Assembly: GCA_001792895.1 (NCBI GenBank)
Contig: MARA01000021.1
Span: forward strand, 1-64,000
Length of the DNA: 64,000 nucleotides
Source: Lentinus brumalis
Taxonomy: Eukaryota; Basidiomycota; Agaricomycetes; Polyporales; Polyporaceae
Reading direction: 5' to 3'
The position numbers and the translations under genes were made by a program. This document shows positions 1 to 9,424 of the stretch, piece by piece. The notes beneath the pieces were generated by a model. That model had not been told where the DNA came from, made no database searches, and saw only the letters and a program-made list of their open reading frames with translations. The first letter of the stretch is position 1; every line of letters starts with the position of its first letter.

Positions 1-800
1 TGGTGTCGTAACTACAGGGTACAGCGCAATTAGTACATGACGTACTACATGATTGCTTCAGCAACATACCGCCCCACTTCATCTTCGCCATGAGATCACG
101 GTAGTAGAACGTGAGTTCACTGACTGCGCCTGCCTGATTCCATAACAAGGTTACGAAGGATGCCACCCAATCCGCCAAACGCTTCTCGGCGATCCTAGCA
201 CATCACAGTCAGCACATTGCACAAAGACGTCGGCCACTGCTGTACCGGAGCAAACATGACTTACATCGTCCTGAGATTCGGGTCCGGGCCGTCAAAGCTC
301 CACTCATCAGCATCCCTCTCAAACTCCATCTTCTCCTCGTCGGACAGGGCAGCCCACAGCTCGGCCCGGGCAGCGTTCAACGCGGCGATGGAGGCCGTCT
401 TCTCACCACTCTCGAGGATCTCCTTCTGGCGCTCGGCAACAGCTTCCTGACGGCGTATGTTGAATACCTCTCGAGCGGTCCAAACCGTCCTCAGGGCACG
501 AGGAAGGCGCGAATCCTTGGTCGGAGCGTTGTTCGAGAACCAATGAGTGATCTTCTGCATAGACTATGAGTGATATCCAAGCGCTGTCGAAAACAAAACA
601 CATACCGCCATCAAAAACCCAGGGGCGTAGGGATTACTGTCGTCCACACCTCGTGCTCCAAGAAACTCGTCAACGAGTGCTGCCTTCATCTCACGCTTTT
701 CTGCACGCGACTTGGCCGCCCATGTCTCGAGAACCTCGCGCAGCCGGTCGATTTCTTTATGAGATAGTTGTATACTGTCGGCAGGAGCAGGGTCGGGCAT
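1..800 (-). CDS. KDZ/TET-associated small HMG-like protein, 3' end off the window
   Basis: Reading leftwards from ATG at 800, exons 800-606, 554-265, 194-70 and 11-1 join in phase through introns of 51, 70 and about 58 bp with GTATGT/GTAAGT-type donors, giving at least 204 residues; the C-terminus is beyond base 1. The product is basic to acidic and helical, with a DNA-binding-like start (residues 13-60, rich in Arg/Lys/Glu) and a segment LSDEEKMEFERDADEW that resembles the end of an HMG box. I recall similar short proteins lying divergently beside TET/JBP and KDZ genes in agaricomycetes; that recollection, not a search, is the basis of the name. It is divergent from the dioxygenase gene with a 490-bp shared promoter region. 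It may act as a chromatin or transposase accessory factor (inference). Confidence 0.6.
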
Positions 801-1290
801 GGTCAAGCGGGCACGTAGAGGGCAGGAGTGGTTTGAGGGGTGCACTTTGTGGGCGAGCTGAAGCAGGGGGGGGCAGGTAGGGGGAGGGTAACTGCACCCC
901 CCTTCGCCACCGGGCAGACGTTGTAGCCACTCCGATCGATCTCTGATTCCGATGCAAAGGATCTTGTATCCATGCGGGTGCACCCAAAGCTCATATTCCT
1001 CCCGACCAGGGCTTGATCGCAATATGCGAGAAGTCTCCGAAATGCGAGCGACGCTCTTAGCAGGACCCGCAATAGACGGACCAAGGAGGCATTGGCATTC
1101 ACCAGGAAGGGTATGCCAGTGTTGGTTGTCCCCAAATTGCCCGACCTTACATGGAAGGACGCACAAGGCTCAAATCAAGGCCCGCTTTAGTGGCGGATCG
1201 CTGGCACAGCCACGTGCCTCGAGGCGCCAGCATGTTGAACTTTCGTTCGTCCGCGTCATTCTTCGTTCCTGGCCCCACGCGACTGTCGAC
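801..1290. promoter_or_regulatory. Divergent intergenic promoter region between accessory gene and TET/JBP gene
   Basis: This 490-bp stretch separates the leftward accessory gene from the rightward dioxygenase gene, so it must carry both promoters. It includes G-rich runs near 860-890. I see no convincing TATA box. The open frames that cross it show no family resemblance. Confidence 0.4.
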
Positions 1291-2592
1291 ATGGACGAAG
1301 AACATACTCTGATGCTCGAGAATATCGCCTTTATCGACAGTGTCTCTGCTTTTCTGCAAGATCTCTTTCGGACAGTTTTGTCGGGCGAGAAGGCCTGGGT
1401 TGCTGCAGCGCGGCTGGGCTCCCAAATTGATCGCACCTGGTCGGATGAACTCGACGAGGATCTCCAACGAGCCGCCAAGGTTATGGCATCGGCATGGCGC
1501 TATCGAGGTATGCAGCAAAGGGTTTATCCAGCTTTTTATTGATCGGGCGCATGCAGTGCCGATTGCCTGGAGCATGGACGACTACTGTGCGGCTTTGTCG
1601 AAGAAGCCCCGTGGGATGAATGCGAAAGTGGAGGACGATCTCTTGGAGAGATTTCCGCCGCTCTCATCTCCATCGGACGTCCTTGCGCACAATCATCTCC
1701 TCATGCAACGTCCGGGTATATTCGTTGATACCACGGGCAAGGTGATCGCATGGAGTCTTCCGGCATCCTATCCGAGACGCGCCAGGTGCGTGGCAGTCTA
1801 TCGCCATACCGGGCAACGATCGTGACGACCCAACGCAGGGCATGTGCCTCGATGCGACGGAAAACCTTCGGGATCAGATCAAAATGAAGGGCAGCAAGGC
1901 GACCGCTTCCAAGCCCATGGTCCAATGGCGAACCGCACCCACTTTCTATCAACCGGGTCTGGATTGGCCCCCGGGCAGCTGGCTGGGGACCCCCGGAGGG
2001 TACGCCGTCGGTCACAAGGTGAGCATAGCTTTCTGCCGTCGTCCTGCATACTGATCTGGCTGGTATGTAGAGTGCAAACTATGTGCCCGCTCCCAGTGCA
2101 ACCATGAGACATGAAGGAAGCTTGGCCTGGTGCCGAGACATGCGCGAGACTGGCGCCCTAATCAGCGCAATCCTTCGGGTGGCACATCCCGATCTCTATA
2201 CCGCGGGCAGGTCATCACTGCTGAGACTCAGTACGTCCGAACGCGTCAAGGATGTCCTGCCATTCTGGCCAAGCATCTTCAACAGCGTGCAACTCATATC
2301 TAATCGCGAGAGTCCATTCCATCGAGACACTGCCGGGCAACCGTCCTGGTACGACCTCCTCGTCACACTTGGCAGTTATCGCCGGGCCGAGTTGGTGCTC
2401 CGCAATTTCGGTGTACAGGTGGCGTACAAGCCCGGCACGATCGCTCTTTTGTCCAGCTTAGTTATCCATCACGGTGTTCGGGCAGTTGAACCAGATCGTC
2501 TTTGTTACTCTTGGTTCATGTCCGAGGCGCTGCACAGCAATTTAGATGTGCCGTCTGTGCCGTGGATGTCTGTAGACGTCTATCCTTACTAG
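1291..2592 (+). CDS. TET/JBP-type 2-oxoglutarate/Fe(II) dioxygenase (385 aa)
   Basis: Exons 1291-1507, 1557-1795, 1839-2018 and 2071-2592 join in phase without any break to give 385 residues. The family oxidises the methyl group of 5-methylcytosine (or thymine) in DNA using 2-oxoglutarate and Fe(II). The double-stranded beta-helix signature is complete in the last exon: the HxD pair is H296-R-D298, the distal iron ligand is H345 in VIHHGV, and a 2-oxoglutarate-binding Arg (R355) lies exactly ten residues after it, preceded by the typical YKPGT strand. The N-terminal 210 residues contain the PxxYxPGxxW-like segment seen in fungal members. The gene is 71 bp upstream of, and co-oriented with, a KDZ transposase, the association described for basidiomycete TET/JBP genes. 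All predicted catalytic residues are present, so the enzyme should be active. Alternative: a dead relative, which the intact motifs argue against. Confidence 0.85.
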
Positions 2593-2662
2593 TCACTCTG
2601 TGACTCCCCACCTCGTGCTACGAACCCTTGTATCCCATCACTCCTCTTGTCTTGAATCCACC

Positions 2663-5600
2663 ATGGGTCGCCTGCGTATTCAGGAATACCACTCGATTTC
2701 CGAGGTCGAGATCGTCGCCAAACGCACGAAGCGCGGCACGCGTTCCGTTCTACGTGAAGCCCCCCTCGCGGACACCCATGACCCCGGCGCTCAGCCACCA
2801 CCACGGCCTCCCCAGCATGCGCCGACAACCTTCTCCTTGTCTCGAAGCGCGTCAATTGCACCCGAGTTCATGAATGATGCAGAGGAGGTCCACTTCACAG
2901 CTGAATATCGGACAAGGACACGGATGGTACGCACACTGTTTGTATGCTGTGACCCGATTCAAATGAGATTCAAAGAAACCACATGACTATCTGAGAATGT
3001 GGATGGAGGAGTTGCGAGACCCCTACCTCGACGTGCTGTATCAAGCTGAAGCTGGAGGTGATTCTGCCCAGTGTGGATCATGCGGCCATCCGGCATTATG
3101 GAGGTGCATGGACTGTATGGCTGTCCCAAAGCTGTGTGCTGGATGCATGCGCACGGCACATGCCCGGCTGCCATTCCACCGAATCGAATTCTGGGCGGTC
3201 GATCACTACACCACCGCCTGGCTTCGGATGGTCGGTGTTCGGATCCTGCTTGGGCACAGCGGACAGGCCTGCCCGACCTCGGCCGCCTTTGCCCGGAATG
3301 CCGTATATCGCAGGGAGCCCCCCTGCCCGGCTCCTGCCAGTGCCAACAGTGTTCGGCCGACACCCGCACCTCCGTCAGGTTGTGACGACAACAGCAACAA
3401 CTCCCCCTTCTCCTTCGTTGGCATATCTACCACGCCGTTTGTGAATCCCTTCGCCAGTCCTCCTCCGTCCTCTCCCCTCAGTGCGGACACTCCGGGCAAT
3501 CGCCCGCACAGTCGACTGTCGGGCACCTCTGATGACGAAGGTTCCGAAGGGTCCATGCGCAGCTCGCCCGTGCAATCATCGTCGGGCCATTACTATGGCT
3601 ACCGGAACTCCCGCAAACGGACGTCCGTCGAGGCCTCGCTGGAAGATGAGGCATTGCGCTATGACGACTTTGGAGCGGACGTCACCTACCCAGGCGATGA
3701 TGACGATCTGCCCGAGGAGTTGTTGGATGAGGACGAGTTCGACGAAGAGGCACCTAAAGAAGATCCGACCCTGGGAAACGAAGATCCTGCTGATATGCCG
3801 CGCATCGGGGAGGAGCTCCCGCACCCTCCCGATCCTGCTCGGCCCACCCGTCATCCTCGGTCGCAGCGATTTGGGGCAGCCAGGAGCATGGTAATTGTCG
3901 ATACCTCTGGCGTTCACGAGATACCTGTGGCATTTTGCTCCTGCCCGGATGCACCTTCCCCGGACTTGCAGCTGCTTCAGATGGGGTTGTACCCAGCCAC
4001 TTCACGCCGACCAGAGACTGCATTCACATTCCGCGTACTCGACCACTTCCTCCTGACCAATAAGGTCTGCAAAACACCGGCCATGACATACTACATGCAG
4101 CTTAGACGCACTACCAATCCATTATTCCCCCATATGGTGCCGGTACGTGTCGACCAGTGACCGCTGTCGCGCCCTGAAAGCATCGATTGACCATGCATGT
4201 TCCAGGATCGCTACCGTGACCTCCTTCGAGTATCCCGTCAATGGCGGAACCTGAAGGCCCGGAAGGCTACTGCCGTAGGGTTCGAGGATACACCACAGCC
4301 TACGCGCGGAAGCTTCGCCGTCAGATGTCCGGCGTGCCCGTGGATAGGCGTCAACATGCCGGACGGCTGGGAGAATGATGCTGACCCGTACGTCACATAA
4401 CCTGGCATTGAAGCGAGCTTACACATTTTTAGATGGAAGCACGGTGCTTCCGCGATCATGGACGGCAATTTCGGGGCTCAGCATCAAGCCATGAAACGTC
4501 CTGAAAACGACATCCGACTTGCAGATGGTCACGGCTTCATGGTGACTTCAGGACCTTACAAAGACCACCTCAAGAGTGCAAAGCAGTACCGACAGGTGTG
4601 TACCGGGCCCGATCGTCACGGATAGGAGTTGACCCCGTGTACAGACCCTTGAATGCAACGAGCACCGGGCAGTTATCGCCGCTGCCCAAGAACGGGCACC
4701 GCTGGAGAGCACAGGCATTGGGGCGGCTGCCTGTAGTAGGCACGGCTTCTTCTTTCCGCACTGCGTAGTTGACTTCCAGAAGGGTGAACAGTACGTGTGT
4801 ATATTGTGATGTCCCTGCGCGAACTGACGAAGTTTGCAGGCAAAAGAATATGGACTATTGTCTATTCTGGGTCGGGCAGAACCTTGCAGGAGTTCTGCTA
4901 CTGCTGGTCCTGTACGACATATGGTGCCACTACTGGGTCCATCTACTGCGCCGGTTCAGCGACAGTCCGGCTCTGTCTTTCCCTCCGGGCATGGTGATCA
5001 GCGGAGGCATCGGGCAGTTCCACGTGCACGCCCACCGCCGTGAATGCTATCCTCGCTTCTCTCCAAACTTTATCCCGGGATTAGGAGTGGTTAAGAACGA
5101 GATCATTGAGTCCCTATGGCCCGACACGAACGACATCGCGAAAAGTACCTATGGGATGGCAACCGGGCATCGTCAAGAGTCGATTGACGACCATATGAAC
5201 GACTCCAATTGGATGAAGCTCATCCGCCTACGTACGTCTACTTACCGAACATTAGCGATACTGCTGACGATGCTATCAATGTAGCTGCTGCACTCGGACG
5301 CAAGCTCAAGACGGCGTCGGAGGACATCGGCCCGGCCCGGGAAGCGCTCGAGGGCATGGTGAAGCGACATCCTCCCAGTAAGATCGCAAAATGGACCAAA
5401 GCCGCACAAGATGCCGCGAAGGAACGTCACAAAAACTACGAGGCAATGGACATATACGAAGTTGAGGATAAGAAGTGTAGGTGCTCTGCTATTACGCCCG
5501 TACTCCTGCTGACCAGCGGCATCAGTACCGACTCGGGCACAGATCCAGCTCGAGCTTTCTAAGCAGGAGAACAAGAGGACAGGTTCAGCTCCCAAGGGAT

Positions 5601-6786
5601 CCGCCGCATGGATTGTCGCGGGGCTGAAGATTGAGGAAACACGGTGGGTCCGATCAGCCCTATGTCTCTTTCCTCCTGACCGATACCATGTATGGTAGCC
5701 TCGCAGTTGCTGCGAAGGCACGCCAAATGCGTCCGGGCAGCTCCACGGAAGAGAAGATAGCCCTCGAACAGATGCGTGGCAAGCTGCTTCGCGACATCGA
5801 AAAATTCCACAAGGATGCCCGCAATTTTCTGTCGCAGGGAGCCCTACGTGACTTCCTGTCGGTACCATCCAACAGAGACTCTCTTGGCGCCCAATGGGAC
5901 TCGATAGAGGAGTCTTCACAGAGCAACACCGCGCAGATGAATGACGGTGAAGATGAACCCCGGGTCCTCGCACCCGAGCATGTCACCATCGCTCTCCCAT
6001 CGACCCTTGGAGCGCCTCTCTGCAACAGGCACGGCTTGTCCAAGCTTCTAAAGCAGGAGCGCCAGTTACGCGTCGGCCAGATGAACGATGCACTTCATCA
6101 GGTCAGAGTAGGCGTAGGGTTGAAATCCCTGCTATATCGGACAGAGGTTCGACAAGCTACCTCGCAGCGGCAGAAGCTTCGAAGTTACGACGACGTCCAT
6201 CTCACGGACACGGCCATCCTCGCAGCAGCCCGTCTATACGACACCTCACGGGTTGCCATGGGCCGGCTATACGACACCAGCCTGGAATCCGAGCAGGCTG
6301 CGCTCGACGTGCAGTTGCAGCGCTATCAGGTCTTGCGTAAAGGGGACTTGAAGTCAAACACGGCTCTGATAGAACACAGTGTTCGTGGCGTCTCAGACCT
6401 GCACCTTCCATGGTTCTGGACGCTTTCCGCTCCTGGAGAGTCGCGGTCGGGCTCTTGGGATGAAGAAAGTGCGTGTTCCGTATGCTTATTGCATCTGTAT
6501 GTGCTTACTGAACCACCACCATCCAGTGTACCGTGTGATCTTCCTGCGAGCATACGCCCGCGTGCTGAGAGTGGAGGAGGAACTAGTGCACGTACCATTG
6601 GAGATGCAGCGGACTCTGGCGAGCTATAAAACACATCGAGAAGGGTGGAAGACGCGGGGAAGAGACACATCGCTCGGGGCCGGCGGTGAAGCCTGGGCTG
6701 CCCGGCAGGCTGCCTTCTGGCACTCTCTGCACGGGCATGCCGAGGCTGTGTTCTCGGCTGCTCGTATGCAGGCTGGGCTGCTATGA
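2663..6786 (+). CDS. KDZ-family transposase with CxC2-type zinc domain (1,206 aa)
   Basis: Ten exons (2663-2926, 3009-4142, 4206-4387, 4433-4595, 4645-4790, 4840-5231, 5285-5476, 5526-5643, 5699-6468, 6527-6786) join in phase to exactly 1,207 codons including the stop. The start ATG has a CCACCATGG context. After a variable N-terminus comes a CxC2-type cysteine cluster (CGSCG, RCMDC, LCAGCMRTAH, then PFHRIEFW). An acidic linker follows. The RNase-H-like core has MDGNFGAQH (first Asp), YDIWCHY (second Asp) and a block from GIGQFHVHAH to DDHMNDSNWMKL that includes the expected Glu (NEIIESLW). These are the hallmarks of Kyakuja-Dileera-Zisupton transposases. A helical C-terminal region of about 400 residues ends the protein. 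The usual DGE..ER motif is altered to NE..ES, which may affect catalysis, but no stop or frameshift is seen. The protein should cut and paste the surrounding element. Confidence 0.88.
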
Positions 6787-6845
6787 CAAAGGATTGTAGC
6801 CTTGCACGTATCGAATAAACGGACCCATCGTTGGGGTACGAATGC

Positions 6846-7090
6846 TGCCCGGGATGTCGACCGGTGCTGCCCGGACATTGACAGCGGCGCTCGATGCACC
6901 CTCGCAACAACCGACCAGCAAGTCGCATGGAGCCTAAAGCCACAGCCGGTATGGTGACTGCACTAGCCATGCGGAGTGTCATTAAGTACAGACGAACGGT
7001 TTGAAATGCGGACTCCCCTTCCGGCACCGCACCCACTGCCCGAGACCGCGCCCGGTATTGCCCGATCAAACGTTGCGGCAAAAATTGCCC
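6846..7090. repeat. Cluster of TGCCCGR motifs downstream of the transposase gene
   Basis: TGCCCGG occurs at 6846 and 6868, and further TGCCCGA/GCCCGG copies lie between 7030 and 7090, including TGCCCGATCAAAC and TGCCCGATCAGC. The same words recur between the following genes up to 16.2 kb. They could be subterminal-type transposase sites or regulatory sites (inference). The rest of 6787-7211 holds nothing else I can identify. Confidence 0.45.
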
Positions 7091-7211
7091 GATCAGCGTT
7101 CTGTCCCAACGATCCAAGCAATCGATGGGATATCTCTCATCAATCATCATAGTAGTGTGGTTCATGCCAGCGGAAACTGAGCACACTCATTCGAAACCAC
7201 CACTCACTACA

Positions 7212-7623
7212 ATGCACCAAGCAGAGTCTCATGACGCACATGGGGAGAATGCCCCCCGGTCCCCCAAGAGCTGGGAGGACCATCAAATCATCGTCGATGG
7301 TTTGGACGATGCTCAATCTCCTCTGATTGTGGATGTAAGAAGTTGTCTGCGCGTAGTGGGTTTATGACCGTAAACTCACGTCGCACTAGAGCAGTGGCAT
7401 CACCTATGGCAGTGTAGCCGAGAAGGATCCGGCACTTTGCCGCGGCGAGTTCCTGACAGCATACGACGAGGATTGCAAACGAGCGATTCTCGCGTGCCTC
7501 GAAAGGGATGAACAGACACGTGAGGAGGACGAAGAGGAGGAGGACATACCCGACCTGGTGCCGGTGCACAGCCCGGATGAACATGTGCACGGCGGGGAAG
7601 AGGCAAAAAAGCCCCAGTCTTGA
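7212..7623 (+). CDS. Small acidic hypothetical protein of the element (118 aa)
   Basis: Two exons, 7212-7334 and 7390-7623, join in phase across a 55-bp intron and give 118 residues. The first exon is polar with an IIVDGLDD segment; the second contains SGITYGSVAEKD, a helical stretch rich in Arg/Cys/Glu and a strongly acidic run (EEDEEEED) before the C-terminus. I do not recognise the family. It lies between two TGCCCGR clusters, in the same orientation as the transposase. An acidic, helical small protein could be a partner of the transposase or of another cargo protein, but nothing in the sequence proves it. The clean splice and uninterrupted second exon support a real gene. Confidence 0.5.
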
Positions 7624-7999
7624 CGGTTTTGAGAGCTAGCCGTCGGTGAGTACGGCGCAAAGAAGAGGCTGAGACGCAGCTCACGGTGACTGTTGCAGTG
7701 GACAGGGATGGAGATCAAGTCGAGAGATGGCCCAATACCACCGATCCTTGACGGCGACCTCGGTGTACCAGGGCCTAATCTGAAATAATGCTATGTAGAT
7801 AGGCAGCATATGGCGTATTAGGTGAAGCGTATATTTGCGCTCAGGCGGGACGGGTCTATTGCAGCTGCCCGATACCGAATGAGTCGACTCGGGGACGCTA
7901 CCCATGCGGTAGGGTGCATGCCCCTCATTGCATTATTCAAGCCGTGTTGTGGCCAGCGCATGAGCTAGGCACGCCCTGCCTGAACAACGGCTGCAGCCG

Positions 8000-8075
8000 C
8001 AACTGCCCGGATCCGGGCGACGCGTCTGCCCGGACACTGCCCGGTGCTGCCCGCAACTGCCCGATCAAACTGATC
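8000..8075. repeat. TGCCCGG motif array upstream of the 8.1-kb gene
   Basis: Five copies of TGCCCG plus a GATCCGGGC inverted partner are packed into about 75 bp. The last copy, TGCCCGATCAAAC, is the same 13-mer found near 7052. It is followed by CACGTG within TGATCACGTGCAGATCA, about 65 bp before the next ATG. This could be an operator-like or transposase-binding array (inference). The remaining part of 7624-8145 shows no gene. Confidence 0.5.
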
Positions 8076-8145
8076 ACGTGCAGATCAATCACAACGGGGG
8101 GCGTCTCGTTCGCAAACTACCCATTCTTCCATCTCAACTGCCACC

Positions 8146-8929
8146 ATGAAAGCGGCCTATGTTGAACTCCATCTCATATCCTGGCGGATTGTATCTGCAA
8201 TGCGTGCTCTTCCTCCTGATGCCGGGCATCATGCCCTGCTGCGCTGGCAGATGGGAATCACCCGTGACCTGGTGCGACTCTCAGACTAAACATTTGTCTG
8301 CGCTCTAATGCATTGGAATAGTGGCGGGCCGTCTATGCCATGGGCATGGCCGCAGCCGGATCGTGATGGACGGGCAGCCTGCGACCTGCAAGGAGGTCCC
8401 CTCCGTAATCAAAATGGCCTTGGCCAGTGCGCAGTTCAGCGGCACTGCTATGGCCCTCGAGATCAGGACCTTGGATCGCAATGCCATTATCGCAGCATTC
8501 GGAGACGGCCCCGACTTTACCGGGACACCGCTTGCGGGCGACCTTTGGTGGGAAAGGCCTGAGCCCGGCTCGCCCGAGGAGGAAACGAGGCCGACATGGT
8601 GGGATACCCCGAGTTCAACGATGGTAAGATCATCCTATATGCCGTGATGTACGTCGTTGTAACATAACCACCAGGCGCGTCCTGCTCTCGCCATACTCGA
8701 AGACGTCATCGATGTTTGCACCGCTGGTGCCGAATTAGCGACCTTGGCGGAACTGAAGCAAAGTGACGCGATGAAGGAACTGGTTGAGGAGAAGAGGCGA
8801 CAGCATGCGACAAAGTCCACCCTTGCCCGGACAAAGTCGTGGCCACGCGAAGGCCTGGTCAGAAAGTGGCCGGCTCCTCCTCGGGCGGCATCCCGGGAAC
8901 ACGAAACTACTGAAGCGCCGTCTGGCTAA
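8146..8929 (+). CDS. Hypothetical protein of the element, exon 1-2 junction uncertain
   Basis: The ATG at 8146 has a CCACCATGA context. Exon 1 reads into a GT donor near 8270. The middle exon ends at ATG|GTAAGA near 8622. The last exon (about 8672-8929) is alpha-helical and Lys/Arg/Glu-rich with ILEDVIDVCTAGAELATLAE. The middle exon can be entered in two ways. A weak GTGACC donor keeps the frame leading to DGQPATCK and onward. A better GTGCGA donor gives WRAVYAMGMAAAG and then a stop. A missing base there would reconcile both. I recognise no family. It sits between TGCCCGR clusters and probably belongs to the same element as its neighbours. Confidence 0.45.
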
Positions 8930-9424
8930 GAGTTAGGAGCACAGCGACGATCGTGGGGGCATTCCCCGGGCATACGAGGCGCCCAAGGTGGGGACGGTCG
9001 ACGTAGGATACTCGCGCGAATAAATCCATACGGCATGTACGCAGGTATTGGGCGTATCACCGCCAGGTTTTGTACCAGTTCAACTGCACCTTACATCTGA
9101 ATGTATGGCCAAACCGCTGCTGCCTCAATCGGTATGCTGGTTTGGCTGCAATCCGGGCGCAAAAATCTGCCCGACGCCGAGCTGCCCGGTGACCGGTGCA
9201 GAGCGCCCCAACAGACAGTTTGAGGATCGGATAAGTATTGCCCGTATCGCGCCCGCCCTGGAGCTAATCGTCGGCGTACTTATTCAACAAAACTACTTCG
9301 CGGTTTGCAACAGAGTACCGTCACGCTACAGGAGCCGCACGACCTACCCGGACACAACTCCATGCCGCAGCTCACCAGCGATGCACTGCCTGCATCCATG
9401 CACTGACCCGGTCCGTATAAACCA
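8930..9424. other. Intergenic, scattered TGCCCG motifs only
   Basis: No gene is supported here. Several GCCCGG/TGCCCG words occur between 9145 and 9200, again between genes. The two flanking genes converge on this stretch. Confidence 0.4.

Noticed and set aside
801..1166. Extension of the accessory protein frame upstream of 800
   Set aside because: Conserved-looking sequence starts at the ATG at 800; upstream residues look random and would occupy the shared promoter.
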